Below, piece by piece: positions 1 to 7,876 of a stretch of DNA of 34,206 nucleotides (position 1 is its first letter; every line of letters starts with the position of its first letter). Location of the stretch: NCBI GenBank assembly GCA_002391225.1, contig DGRV01000083.1:20973-55178 (forward strand). Direction: 5' to 3'. Origin of the DNA: Christensenella sp. UBA4379. Lineage in GTDB: Bacteria > Bacillota > Clostridia > Christensenellales > Aristaeellaceae. Made by a program: the position numbers and the translations under genes. Below the pieces are notes generated by a model. It was not told the DNA's origin, did not search any database, and was given only the letters and a program-made list of their open reading frames with translations.

Positions 1-791
1 GGGCCGGTGGCGTCGGCGGTGATGAAGGGCAGGTTGATGTTGCTGCTCATGGCGCCGGACAGCTCGATCTTGGCCTTTTCCGCGGCGTCCTTCAGGCGCT
101 GATAGGCCATGGGGTCCTTGGTCAGGTCGATGTTGTTTTCCTTCTTGAAGGCTTCCGCCACGTAGCGGATGATGCGCTCGTCGAAGTCGTCGCCGCCCAG
201 GTGGGTGTCGCCGTTGGTGGCCAGCACTTCAAACACGCCGTCGCCGATCTCCAGGATGGAGACGTCGAAGGTGCCGCCGCCCAGGTCGTACACCAGGATC
301 TTGTGGCTGTTTTCCTTGTCCAGGCCGTAGGCCAGGGAAGCGGCCGTGGGCTCGTTGATGATACGCATGACCTCCAGGCCTGCAATGCGGCCGGCGTCCT
401 TGGTGGCCTGACGCTGGGAGTCGGAGAAGTAAGCGGGCACGGTGATGACGGCCTGGGAAACGGTCTCGCCCAGATAGCTCTCGGCGTCCGCCTTCAGCTT
501 CTGCAGGATCATGGCGCTGATTTCCTGCGGGGTGTACTGTTTGCCGTCGATGGTCACTTTCTCGTTGGTGCCCATCTTGCGCTTGATGGAAGCGACCGTG
601 CGGTCCGGATACTGGATCGCCTGGTTTTTGGCCACGCGGCCGACCAGACGCTCGCCGTCCTTGTTGAAGCCGACGACGGAGGGAGTAGTGCGGCTGCCTT
701 CCGCATTGGGGATAACGACGGGTTCGCCGCCTTCCATAACGGCGACGCAGCTGTTGGTGGTACCAAGGTCAATACCGATAATCTTGCTCAT
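1..791 (-). CDS. dnaK: DnaK (Hsp70) chaperone, N-terminal part, cut by window edge
   Basis: ATP-dependent Hsp70 chaperone that, with DnaJ and GrpE, binds and refolds exposed hydrophobic peptides in the cytoplasm. Only about 263 N-terminal residues are present and the reading frame continues past base 1. The protein opens with MSKIIGIDLGTTNSCVAV, the phosphate-1 loop of the actin-like ATPase. It contains the phosphate-2 motif VYDLGGGTFDVS, the INEPTAASLAYG segment and THLGGDDFD, all hallmarks of DnaK. The start at 791 is supported by an AGGAGG ribosome binding site a few bases upstream. It is the third gene after hrcA and grpE on the minus strand, so it should share the CIRCE-controlled promoter at about 2.7 kb. 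A 175-base repeat-bearing spacer separates it from grpE. Identification is essentially certain. Confidence 0.98.
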   Translation of the reverse strand, partial: MSKIIGIDLGTTNSCVAVMEGGEPVVIPNAEGSRTTPSVVGFNKDGERLVGRVAKNQAIQYPDRTVASIKRKMGTNEKVTIDGKQYTPQEISAMILQKLKADAESYLGETVSQAVITVPAYFSDSQRQATKDAGRIAGLEVMRIINEPTAASLAYGLDKENSHKILVYDLGGGTFDVSILEIGDGVFEVLATNGDTHLGGDDFDERIIRYVAEAFKKENNIDLTKDPMAYQRLKDAAEKAKIELSGAMSSNINLPFITADATG

Positions 792-866
792 GATGATTCC
801 TCCTGTTTTTTATCCGTGTAAAATGGTTGTTTTTGTGATGATATGTGAAGCGGAAAACCGCGTTCA

Positions 867-970
867 GGCTAATTCTTAATTCGTAATTCTTAATGCGTAA
901 TCAGGATGCGGCGCAAGCGCCGGTTCAAAGACGATTCATTACGCATTACGCATTATGCATTACGCATTAT
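867..970. repeat. Inverted AATGCGTAAT repeat between grpE and dnaK
   Basis: The left arm (about 869-901) carries TAATTC/TAATGCGTAAT units. The right arm (about 935-970) carries tandem ATTACGCATT units in the opposite sense. The two arms can pair into a long AT-rich cruciform or hairpin, and the spacer contains its own small GGCGC-AA-GCGCC hairpin. The right arm runs into the grpE stop codon. The same ATTACGCATTACGCATTA unit recurs at 16355-16390, so this is a dispersed repeat of unknown role. Within the operon transcript it could act as a processing or stability element between grpE and dnaK; that role is inference. Confidence 0.75.
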
Positions 971-1563
971 TCCGGCACGACCTTGACCATCGCGCTTCTC
1001 AGAATGACGCCGCCCATGCGGTAGCCCTTCTGCAGCACCTGGCAGACGGTGCCTTTTTCGCCGTCGTCCTCCGTGCCCTGCAGGACGGCGGTTTCGAGGT
1101 TCGGGTCAAAGACCTCGCCCGGACGGTCGATCACTTCCACGCCGCGCTTTTGCAGCACGTCCATCAGCTGCTTGTGCACCATCGCGACGCCGGCCTTGAG
1201 GTTGTCGTCCGTGCTCTCGGCGGCCAGGGCCCTTTCCAGGTTGTCCACCACCGGCAGCAGGGTTTTGACCAGCTCCCGGGCGCCGTCTTCAAAGGCGTCG
1301 GCGCGGACGGACTGGTTGCGGCGGCGGAAATTGTCAAAGTCCGCCTGCACGCGCTGGGCCAGGTTCAGGTATTCCTCCGCCTTCTGGCGGGAGGCTTCCA
1401 GGAGAGGCTTCAGGTCGGTAATGCCATCGGTCTCCTGCGCTTCCTGGGCTGGCTGTTCCTCGGCCGTGGGTTCCTGGGGCGCTTCCCCTTCGGGCTGCTC
1501 CTGCGGAGCTTCGGCCTGAGGCTCCTGTTCCTTTTCCTTATCCTTGCGGAATTTGCGTTTCAT
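967..1563 (-). CDS. grpE: GrpE nucleotide exchange factor
   Basis: Homodimeric co-chaperone that releases ADP from DnaK. The 198-residue protein has a charged, Glu/Gln/Pro-rich disordered N-terminus (about residues 1-55). This is followed by the long dimerisation helix containing LNLAQRVQADFDNFRRRN (typical GrpE) and the C-terminal beta domain ending in the signature GYRMGGVILRSAMVKVV. I chose ATG 1563 because GGAGG lies five bases upstream of it. An in-frame ATG at 1575 is possible but has a much weaker site. It lies 44 bases downstream of hrcA and upstream of dnaK on the same strand, the standard Gram-positive order, and should be induced by heat through HrcA/CIRCE. Confidence 0.97.
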   Translation of the reverse strand: MKRKFRKDKEKEQEPQAEAPQEQPEGEAPQEPTAEEQPAQEAQETDGITDLKPLLEASRQKAEEYLNLAQRVQADFDNFRRRNQSVRADAFEDGARELVKTLLPVVDNLERALAAESTDDNLKAGVAMVHKQLMDVLQKRGVEVIDRPGEVFDPNLETAVLQGTEDDGEKGTVCQVLQKGYRMGGVILRSAMVKVVPE

Positions 1564-1607
1564 TTCGTCCTCCATATCATTCCCGCGCTGTGGCGCTCCT
1601 CCTTCTG

Positions 1608-2627
1608 CTATGCTTGCTGAGCCGAAAACAGCTCTGTCATGGACCGGCTGATGGTGGTCAGCGTGCGGATCGTCTGCCGGTAGGGCATCCGGGCCGGGCC
1701 GATGACGCCCAGCAAGCCGTGATAATCGCCCACGCCGAAGCGGACGGTGATCAGGCTGCAGTCGCTGATTTCCGGCAGGGACAGCTCGTCCCCGATGCGG
1801 ACGGTGATAAACGATGAATCCTCCCGGATGAGGTCCAGGAGCCTTTTGCGGCTCTCCATGACGGAGAGGAAGGCCCGCGCCTTCTGAACGTCCGCGTACT
1901 CGGGGAAGTTCAGGATGTTGTGCGCCCCGTCCACAAAGACGGTGTCCTCCGAGGCCTGACGGGCCATCTGGTCCGCCAGGGTTCGGACGCCGTCCAGCAC
2001 CCGCTGTTCCGCTCCGCCCTGGCTGGCGTAGGCTGCCAGCATGCGCTGCACGGTCTGTACGGACTGGCCGGAAAAGGCTTCCGTCATCGACCGGCTGATG
2101 GCGTACAGGGCGTCCGGGTCCAGCCGGGAGCTGACGTGCAGGACGGTGTCCCGCACCATGCCGCTGTCGGTGACCATCACCAGCAGGGCGGCCCCGCGGG
2201 GCATCGGCACCAGCTGCAGGGTGGCGATCCGCATCCCCGGCTGGCTGGGCATCATGACCAGGCTGGTCATGCGCGTCCGCTCACACAGGGCCTGCGCGGC
2301 GCTCTGGGCCGCGTCCTCTTGCTGGACCAGGAAACGGGAAAAGCAGTCCCGCGCCTCTTCGTCCCGGGGGAAGGATTCGGCCCCGCCCGCGATCAGGTCG
2401 TCCACGTACAGGCGGTAAGCCTTGACGCTGGGCACCCGGCCCGCCGAAACGTGCGGCTGCTCCAGATAGCCCAGGGCTTCCAGGTCGCTCATCTCGTTGC
2501 GGATGGTGGCGGGGGAAACGCCGACGTTGTACTTACGGGTGATCGTGCGGCTGCCGACGGGAACGGCGGTATCCACATAATCCTGAATGATGAAATCCAG
2601 GATCTGGCGCTTGCGCTCATCCAGCAT
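1608..2627 (-). CDS. hrcA: HrcA heat-inducible transcription repressor
   Basis: Repressor that binds CIRCE operators and depends on the GroE chaperonin for activity. The 339-residue length is normal for HrcA. The N-terminus (MLDERKRQILDFIIQDYVDTAVPVGS, split here as the DNA-binding winged helix) is followed by the recognition region SPATIRNEMSDLEALGYLEQPHVSAGRVPS. The C-terminal region contains the LGVIGPARMPY-type segment (VIGPARMPYRQTI) shared by the family. The ribosome site is AGGAAGGG before ATG 2627. It is the first gene of hrcA-grpE-dnaK. A perfect CIRCE lies 38 bases upstream of its start, so it is autoregulated. Confidence 0.98.
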   Translation of the reverse strand: MLDERKRQILDFIIQDYVDTAVPVGSRTITRKYNVGVSPATIRNEMSDLEALGYLEQPHVSAGRVPSVKAYRLYVDDLIAGGAESFPRDEEARDCFSRFLVQQEDAAQSAAQALCERTRMTSLVMMPSQPGMRIATLQLVPMPRGAALLVMVTDSGMVRDTVLHVSSRLDPDALYAISRSMTEAFSGQSVQTVQRMLAAYASQGGAEQRVLDGVRTLADQMARQASEDTVFVDGAHNILNFPEYADVQKARAFLSVMESRKRLLDLIREDSSFITVRIGDELSLPEISDCSLITVRFGVGDYHGLLGVIGPARMPYRQTIRTLTTISRSMTELFSAQQA

Positions 2628-2664
2628 GGGTACCCTTCCTTTCCGCCGGGGCCGTTCTCTGTTG

Positions 2665-2691
2665 TTAGCACTCAGTTTGAACGAGTGCTAA
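2665..2691. promoter_or_regulatory. CIRCE operator
   Basis: A perfect TTAGCACTC, nine-base spacer, GAGTGCTAA palindrome, exactly the CIRCE consensus bound by HrcA. It lies just downstream of the -10 box of the hrcA promoter, within the start of the transcript, so repressor binding would block initiation. Confidence 0.98.
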
Positions 2692-2702
2692 CAACTGTGG
2701 AA

Positions 2703-2731
2703 AGTGTATCATAGAGAAGGGGGATTGTCAA
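2703..2731 (-). promoter_or_regulatory. Sigma-A type promoter of hrcA-grpE-dnaK
   Basis: On the minus strand TTGACA (2726-2731) is followed after 17 bases by TACACT (2703-2708). The predicted transcript start falls about 10 bases before CIRCE. Confidence 0.85.
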
Positions 2732-2802
2732 TAGGTTATGAAAACAATTTTTATGGAAGATCGGGCCGCGCTCAGGGTCTTTTTTTACGCAGAAGAATAT
2801 GG

Positions 2803-2808
2803 TATACT
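2803..2808 (+). promoter_or_regulatory. Probable -10 box for the Tet(M)-like gene
   Basis: TATACT preceded by a T-run where the -35 should be, so the -35 is weak. It is about 49 bases upstream of the preferred start codon and divergent from the heat-shock promoter roughly 100 bases away. Confidence 0.45.
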
Positions 2809-2856
2809 GTCTGCCTGTAATATAAAGGAAGCGGGATCATGGGAAGGAGCAGGGCC

Positions 2857-4785
2857 ATGGCGGTTCGGAACATTGGGATTTTCGCCCACGTGGACGCGGG
2901 CAAGACGACACTGTCGGAGCAGATCCTCCTGCGGGCGGGCCGTCTTCGCCAGGCGGGAAGCGTGGACCGCGGCACCGCGTTTACCGATTCGATGGACGTG
3001 GAAAAGCGCAGAGGAATCTCCGTCCGGGCGACCTGCGTGTCCTTTGACTGGCAGGGAACCCTGGTGCGCCTGATCGACACGCCGGGCCACACTGATTTTT
3101 CCTCGGAGATCGAGCGCTCCTTCTGGGCCATCGACGCGGCCGTCCTGGTGGTGGACGCCGCCCAGGGGGTCCAGCCGCAGACGGAGACGCTGTTTGCCGC
3201 CCTGTCCGCCCAGGGCCTGCCACTCCTCTTCTTCCTGAACAAGATGGACCGGCCGGGGGCGGACGCGGAAAAGGTGCTGAGGCAGATCGGGAAGCGCCTG
3301 ACGCCCCGGGCGGTCCCGCTGTGGGACCGGGAGCGGATGCTGGATGCTGTCTGCTCGTCCGACGACGCCCTGATGGAAGCCTATCTGAACGGGGCAGAGC
3401 CGAAGGAAGCGGAGGTCAGGAACCTGCTGGCGGCCCTGACCGCCCGGGGGGAGGCCTTCCCGGCGCTGTGCGGCTCGGCCCTGCGGGGCGAAGGGATCGA
3501 CGCCCTGCTGGACGCGGCCGTCGCCCTTCTGCCGGGGCCGGATACGTCCTGCGAAGAGCTGTGCGGGGTGGCCTTCGCCGCCGTCACGGACCCGGCCATG
3601 GGCCGGGGACTGTGGGTCCGGCTGTACGGCGGGAGGCTTGAAAACCGCATGCCCATCGACCTTAAAACCGGCACGGACAAAATCACCGGGCAGGAGATCG
3701 TCGTGCAGCGGAAGATCACCCAGATCCGCAGCGAAGCGGGCCAGGACATCGGGAATCTTACCGCTGGCGGCATCGGGATTCTGTACGGCCTGGGGGAGGC
3801 GGAAATCGGCTATGTCTTCGGCCGGGAGGACCGCTTGCCCAGGAAGGTGCAGCCCGGCCTGTTCCGGGAGCCCCTGATCACCGTCCAGGTCATTCCGGAG
3901 AAGCCGGAGCAGATGAACGCCCTCCGGGAGGCCTGCGCCGTCCTGTCCGCCGAGGATCCGCTGCTTCGGTCCCGCTACTACAGCGCCACCGGGGAGCTCC
4001 AACTCCAGGTCATGGGGAAGGTTCAGCTGGAAATCGTGGAGGAGCTTCTTTTGTCGCGCTTTTCCCTCTCCGTCCGCTTTGGGGAGCCGACCGTCCTCTA
4101 CCGGGAGACGATCCGCGAGCGCGCGCATGGGTTCATCGCCTACACCATGCCCAAGCCCTGCTGGGCGGTGCTTGAATTCGACATCGCGCCCGGACCCAGG
4201 GGAAGCGGGGTGACCTTTTCGTCCGTCGTGCCGGGCCGGGACATCCTGCCCAGATACCAGCATCAGGTGGAGCAGGCCCTCCCGCAGGCATTAAGCCAGG
4301 GGAGGCTGGGCTGGCAGGTGACGGACGTGCAGATCACCCTGGTGGGCGGGAACCACCACCTGATCCATACCCACCCGCTGGATTTTATCGTCGCGACGCC
4401 CATGGGAATCCAGGATGGCCTGAGGCGCGGCGGCAGCGTGCTGCTGGAGCCGATCCTGGAGATCCGCTTCGTCCTGCCGGACGAGTACGTCGGGCGGATC
4501 ATCAGCGACGTCAGCCTGATGCGGGGAAGCGTGACGGCCTCCTCCTCCGAAGACGGGGTGACATCCATGACCGCCGAAATTCCCGCGGCTTCCAGCCTGG
4601 ATTATTCTGTCACCTTCGCCGCCGCCACCAGCGGCCGGGGCAGCATGAGCGCCCGGCTCAAGGGCTATGAGGAGTGCCCGACGGAGCTGGGCAGAACGGC
4701 CCCCCGCCGGGGAGTCGACCCGCTGGACACGGCCAAATACATCCTGGCAGCCAGAAATGCGCTGGAAGGGAATATATACGACTAG
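2857..4785 (+). CDS. Tet(M)/EF-G-like translational GTPase (ribosomal-protection family)
   Basis: Predicted ribosome-binding GTPase of about 642 residues, the size of the Tet(M)/Tet(O)/Tet(W) ribosomal protection proteins. G1 is AHVDAGKT (residues 10-17), G2 region RRGIS, G3 DTPGH (74-78) and G4 NKMD (128-131). The EF-G-like domains II-V follow, including GELQLQVMGKVQLEIV and the C-terminal VDPLDTAKYIL, which matches the family ending. In G2 the usual RGIT is RGIS, a conservative change. Two starts are possible: ATG 2839 has AAAGGAAG upstream, and ATG 2857 has AAGGAG at good spacing and matches where Tet(M) begins, so I prefer 2857. Whether it protects against tetracycline or is a housekeeping paralogue cannot be told from sequence. 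It stands alone, with a structured repeat directly after its stop. Confidence 0.85.
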   Translation: MAVRNIGIFAHVDAGKTTLSEQILLRAGRLRQAGSVDRGTAFTDSMDVEKRRGISVRATCVSFDWQGTLVRLIDTPGHTDFSSEIERSFWAIDAAVLVVDAAQGVQPQTETLFAALSAQGLPLLFFLNKMDRPGADAEKVLRQIGKRLTPRAVPLWDRERMLDAVCSSDDALMEAYLNGAEPKEAEVRNLLAALTARGEAFPALCGSALRGEGIDALLDAAVALLPGPDTSCEELCGVAFAAVTDPAMGRGLWVRLYGGRLENRMPIDLKTGTDKITGQEIVVQRKITQIRSEAGQDIGNLTAGGIGILYGLGEAEIGYVFGREDRLPRKVQPGLFREPLITVQVIPEKPEQMNALREACAVLSAEDPLLRSRYYSATGELQLQVMGKVQLEIVEELLLSRFSLSVRFGEPTVLYRETIRERAHGFIAYTMPKPCWAVLEFDIAPGPRGSGVTFSSVVPGRDILPRYQHQVEQALPQALSQGRLGWQVTDVQITLVGGNHHLIHTHPLDFIVATPMGIQDGLRRGGSVLLEPILEIRFVLPDEYVGRIISDVSLMRGSVTASSSEDGVTSMTAEIPAASSLDYSVTFAAATSGRGSMSARLKGYEECPTELGRTAPRRGVDPLDTAKYILAARNALEGNIYD

Positions 4786-4786
4786 C

Positions 4787-5014
4787 GCATCGCATGGGGG
4801 TCTTGCGACCCCCCTACGGAACCCCCCGACGGATTTGCCTCTCGCTTCGCTCCCGGGCGGCAAATCCGCAAGGAATGTATTTTTGCTCCGCAGAAGTGGG
4901 GGACGTCTTCTCTTCCTGACTATCATTCTGCTGCGCAAAAATACTCCTCGCACCGGCGAAGCCGCTGCTGCGGATTTCAATCAGGGGGAAGCATCCCCCT
5001 GATCACCCCCTCGA
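4787..5014 (+). repeat. Structured intergenic repeat, copy 1 (forward)
   Basis: Begins right after the GTPase stop codon. Hairpins in order: GGGGGTC/GACCCCC (4796-4802 with 4807-4813); GGATTTGCC/GGCAAATCC (4831-4839 with 4859-4867); GTATTTTTGC/GCAAAAATAC (4877-4886 with 4935-4944); ATCAGGGGGA/TCCCCCTGAT (4980-4989 with 4994-5003). The same order occurs in the other copies, with compensatory base changes. Short ORFs crossing it are not believable genes. The following stretch to 5120 is AT-rich and holds nothing I recognise. Confidence 0.85.
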
Positions 5015-5120
5015 GTATGTGGCGATTGATGGAAGGTGAATGGTTTTATTCTTTTTGTATTTGTGTTAAAATATTTTTTGTTAGAGAAGAGGTAACAGAG
5101 CAAACGATGCAGTAGTAGCG

Positions 5121-5398
5121 GCAATGGACAAGGGGGTTATGAAGGGGGCAGAGCCCCCTTCAGGGAAATCCGCAGGACCGGCTTTGCCGGGCCGAGGAGA
5201 ATTTTTGCGGAGGTTAGCTTGCCATCCGGGAGCAAAAATTCATTCCTTACGGATTTGCCGCCTGGGGTTCGCAGCGCCCGGAAAACAGGCCGGTGACCTG
5301 TTTTCAGCGAGAACGGGCCGGTAGGCCCTGGAGGAAGATGCGACAGGCAAATCCGCCCAAGGGGTGGCATTGGCGGGGGAAGGATTCCCCCGCCAACA
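5121..5398 (-). repeat. Structured intergenic repeat, copy 2 (inverted relative to copy 1)
   Basis: Read on the minus strand it has the same hairpin order as copy 1. Stems: TTGGCGGGGGAA/TTCCCCCGCCAA (5370-5381 with 5385-5396); GGATTTGCC/GGCAAATCC (5251-5259 with 5346-5354); GAATTTTTGC/GCAAAAATTC (5199-5208 with 5232-5241); GAAGGGGGC/GCCCCCTTC (5141-5149 with 5153-5161). It carries an extra internal hairpin, GAAAACAGG/CCTGTTTTC (5281-5289 with 5297-5305). With copy 1 it forms an inverted pair around about 106 bases of AT-rich DNA. Confidence 0.8.
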
Positions 5399-5418
5399 GG
5401 CTCACGCTTGCGTGAGCC
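5399..5418. other. Perfect hairpin just before the YifB/ComM ribosome binding site
   Basis: GGCTCACGC-TT-GCGTGAGCC is a perfect nine-base inverted repeat that ends two bases before the AAGGAGGA ribosome site. No T-run follows, so it is not a standard terminator. It may border the repeat copy or influence translation of the next gene. Confidence 0.6.
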
Positions 5419-5434
5419 GAAGGAGGAAGAAATC

Positions 5435-6976
5435 ATGCTTTCAACGGTGCTGAGCTGTGCGCTGTGCGGGGTGGATGGGATACCGGTGCAGGTGGAGACG
5501 GACATTACCGGCAGCGACAAGCCGATGCTGTCTGTGGTCGGGCTGCCGGATACGGCCATCCGGGAGAGCCGGGACCGGGTTCTGCCGGCCCTGCGTAACA
5601 GCGGGTTTTTCGTGCCGGCCGGCCGGATCACCGTCAACCTCGCCCCGGCGGACCTGCGCAAGGAGGGGGCGGCCTTCGATCTGCCGATCGCCCTGTCCAT
5701 CCTGGCGGCCACCGGGCAGATCCCCGAAAAGGCCCTGGAGGGCCTGCTGGTTTTCGGGGAGCTGGCGTTGGACGGCCGCTGCGGGGCGGTCCGCGGCGCG
5801 CTGCCGATGGTGCTCTCAGCCCGGGAGCAGGGCCTGAAGGGCGTCCTGCTGCCCGCCGGCAATGCCCGGGAGGTCGCCGCCGTGGAGGGAGCCCGGGTCT
5901 TCCCCGTCCATTCCCTGTCGGAGGCCGCCGCACATTTGAGCGGAAGCAGGCCGATCCCCTGCCAGGTCCAGCTGAGCTTTGAAGAGATCCGGAAGAGCGC
6001 GCCGGGGGCGGAATATGACCTCAAGGACGTCAAGGGCCAGGCCGGGGCGCGGAGGGCCCTGGAAATCGCCGCCGCCGGCGGCCACAACCTGCTGATGGTC
6101 GGCGTGCCCGGCAGCGGCAAGACGATGCTGGCCCGCTGCCTCCCCGGCATCCTGCCGGAAATGACGGCGCAGGAAGCCTTCGACGTGACCCGCATCCATT
6201 CGGTGGCGGGCCTGCTGCCGCCGGGACAGGGCTTGGTCACCCAGCGGCCCTTCCGTACCCCGCACCATTCCGCCTCCATGCCCAGCCTGATCGGCGGCGG
6301 GCCCGACGCCCGGCCGGGGGAAATCTCCCTGGCCCACAACGGGGTCCTGTTTCTGGACGAGCTGCCCGAATATCAGCGCTCCGTGCTGGAAGCCCTGCGC
6401 CAGCCGCTGGAGGACGGCTTCGTCACCGTCACCCGGGTCCGCACCCGTTCCCGCTACCAGGCCAACTGTATGCTGGTGGCCTCGATGAACCCCTGTCCCT
6501 GCGGATATTACGGCAGCCGGGTCCGGCCGTGCCGGTGCAACGAGCACGAAATCAGGAGGTATCTGGAGCGCATCTCCGGCCCCCTGCTGGACCGCATCGA
6601 CCTGCAGGTGGAGACGGACGCCGTCCCCGTGGATGAAATCAGCAAAGCGGGGGAGAGCGAGTGCAGCGCTTCCGTCCGCGCCCGGGTGCAGGCCGCCCGT
6701 CAGCGGCAGACGGCCCGCTTTGCCGGGACGGCCATCACCTGCAACGCCCAGGCCACCGGCAGCGCCGTGCACGAACTGTTCCCTTTGAGCGAGGCGTGCA
6801 GCGCCGTGCTCCTCAAAGCGGTGGACAGGCTCCACCTTTCCATGCGGGCCTATACCCGGGTCATCAAGGTGGCCCGGACCATCGCGGACCTGGCCGGGGA
6901 GAAGGACATCGCCCCACAGCATATCCTGGAAGCGGTGCAGTACCGGACGTTGGACGGGAAATACTGGGGGAAATAA
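5435..6976 (+). CDS. comM: YifB/ComM-family Mg-chelatase-like AAA+ ATPase
   Basis: AAA+ ATPase of the YifB/ComM family. In Haemophilus and Vibrio, ComM acts as a branch-migration helicase during natural transformation; the role in Clostridia is less clear. The 513-residue protein has the expected order. There is an N-terminal Lon-protease-like ChlI domain (opening LSCALCGVDGIPVQVE, then VVGLPDTAIRESRDRV), then Walker A GVPGSGKT (residues 223-230) and Walker B LFLDEL (D308, E309). After these come the family signature MNPCPCGYYG with a Cys cluster, and the C-terminal Mg-chelatase C domain ending AVQYRTLDGKYW. The start is ATG 5435, preceded by AAGGAGGA. An upstream in-frame TTG at 5408 lies in the hairpin and is rejected. 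Confidence 0.93.
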   Translation: MLSTVLSCALCGVDGIPVQVETDITGSDKPMLSVVGLPDTAIRESRDRVLPALRNSGFFVPAGRITVNLAPADLRKEGAAFDLPIALSILAATGQIPEKALEGLLVFGELALDGRCGAVRGALPMVLSAREQGLKGVLLPAGNAREVAAVEGARVFPVHSLSEAAAHLSGSRPIPCQVQLSFEEIRKSAPGAEYDLKDVKGQAGARRALEIAAAGGHNLLMVGVPGSGKTMLARCLPGILPEMTAQEAFDVTRIHSVAGLLPPGQGLVTQRPFRTPHHSASMPSLIGGGPDARPGEISLAHNGVLFLDELPEYQRSVLEALRQPLEDGFVTVTRVRTRSRYQANCMLVASMNPCPCGYYGSRVRPCRCNEHEIRRYLERISGPLLDRIDLQVETDAVPVDEISKAGESECSASVRARVQAARQRQTARFAGTAITCNAQATGSAVHELFPLSEACSAVLLKAVDRLHLSMRAYTRVIKVARTIADLAGEKDIAPQHILEAVQYRTLDGKYWGK

Positions 6977-7021
6977 TCGATATGGAACCGTGATGGGTAT
7001 ATTGGAAAAGAGGTGATTTGG

Positions 7022-7753
7022 ATGCTCGGTCTGGCTGCCGCGATTCTGGCCGTCGGTATTTCGCTGTGCTGGTATTTGCCGGGGATTCGCGCGCAGGGTG
7101 AAAACCGCGTACTGACAAGGAAAGACTATTGGAGGACAGCCTTTGTCTACGGCTTCTGTTATACGTGTCTTTTGATCATCATCACCGAAATTGTGTGGGA
7201 CATGATGGCAGACCGCGTGGGACTGTCCGGCTTCACACGGGAGATCCTGTCTGATTTTCTCCGCGCGGCGCTGCTGGAGGAGTTTTTCAAGTTCACCGGC
7301 TTCCTGCTGGCGAAGCGCTCCCTGAAGCTATGGCGAAAGATCGATTATATCATGATCGCAGGGCTGATCGGCCTTGTCTACAGCGTGGTTGAAAAAGCCG
7401 TATCGGGCAATCCTGCGGCGGTCATCGTCGGCCTGGCGATCCCGATGCACATCACATGGCAGTTCAACCAAGGCGGTCACTGGTTTGAATATGAACAGGC
7501 GAAGGCCCAGAACGACCGGCCGAAAATGCGCCGGGAAATGCTGATGGCAACCGCTCTGCCGTTCCTCTTCCACGGGTGCTGGGACAGCGGACTGGATCTG
7601 ATCTCGTGGCTCATGGAAAAGGAAGCGGTCATCGCCCAGGTCTTCAGCGCCGTCCTGATGCTGGCGATGCTCATATTCGGAATTTTGTACACGATCCGGA
7701 CGATCAAAAAGGTATGTGCGATTGCGCGCGCCTCATCTCTGGAGCGTCCTTGA
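7022..7753 (+). CDS. PrsW-family intramembrane protease
   Basis: Polytopic membrane protein of 243 residues resembling PrsW (peptidase M82), which in Bacillus cleaves an anti-sigma factor at site 1. The conserved family elements are visible: EEFFK (residues 86-90) after a membrane segment, a VVEK motif with E124, H143 in a segment PMHITWQF, and a later FLFHGCWD with H184. About six hydrophobic segments are seen. Start ATG 7022 is preferred, with GAGGTG upstream; GTG 7013 is in frame but overlaps the ribosome site. It follows the YifB/ComM gene by 45 bases, so co-transcription is possible. No anti-sigma factor substrate is seen nearby. Function beyond the fold is inferred. Confidence 0.75.
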   Translation: MLGLAAAILAVGISLCWYLPGIRAQGENRVLTRKDYWRTAFVYGFCYTCLLIIITEIVWDMMADRVGLSGFTREILSDFLRAALLEEFFKFTGFLLAKRSLKLWRKIDYIMIAGLIGLVYSVVEKAVSGNPAAVIVGLAIPMHITWQFNQGGHWFEYEQAKAQNDRPKMRREMLMATALPFLFHGCWDSGLDLISWLMEKEAVIAQVFSAVLMLAMLIFGILYTIRTIKKVCAIARASSLERP

Positions 7754-7876
7754 ACAGCGGGGTTTCGGGAGGAGCCTCGCGGCCGAAGCGGCCGATCGGG
7801 AAGATTTTCTGCAATAAAATGAAGAATCTGGAAATAGCTGATCCATGTGAAAAATAGAAAACTGGAGGCTAAGCTT

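Noticed and set aside
867..970. CRISPR array
   Set aside because: The ATTACGCATT units are adjacent, short and palindromic with no regular unique spacers, and no cas genes are present. The same applies to 16201-16474.
2857..4785. Calling this gene a tetracycline-resistance determinant
   Set aside because: Family membership is clear but resistance cannot be read from sequence; chromosomal paralogues without resistance exist.
4787..5398. Short open frames (66-111 codons) across the repeat copies
   Set aside because: They cross the hairpins, lack ribosome sites and are not conserved between the copies, where the frames differ.
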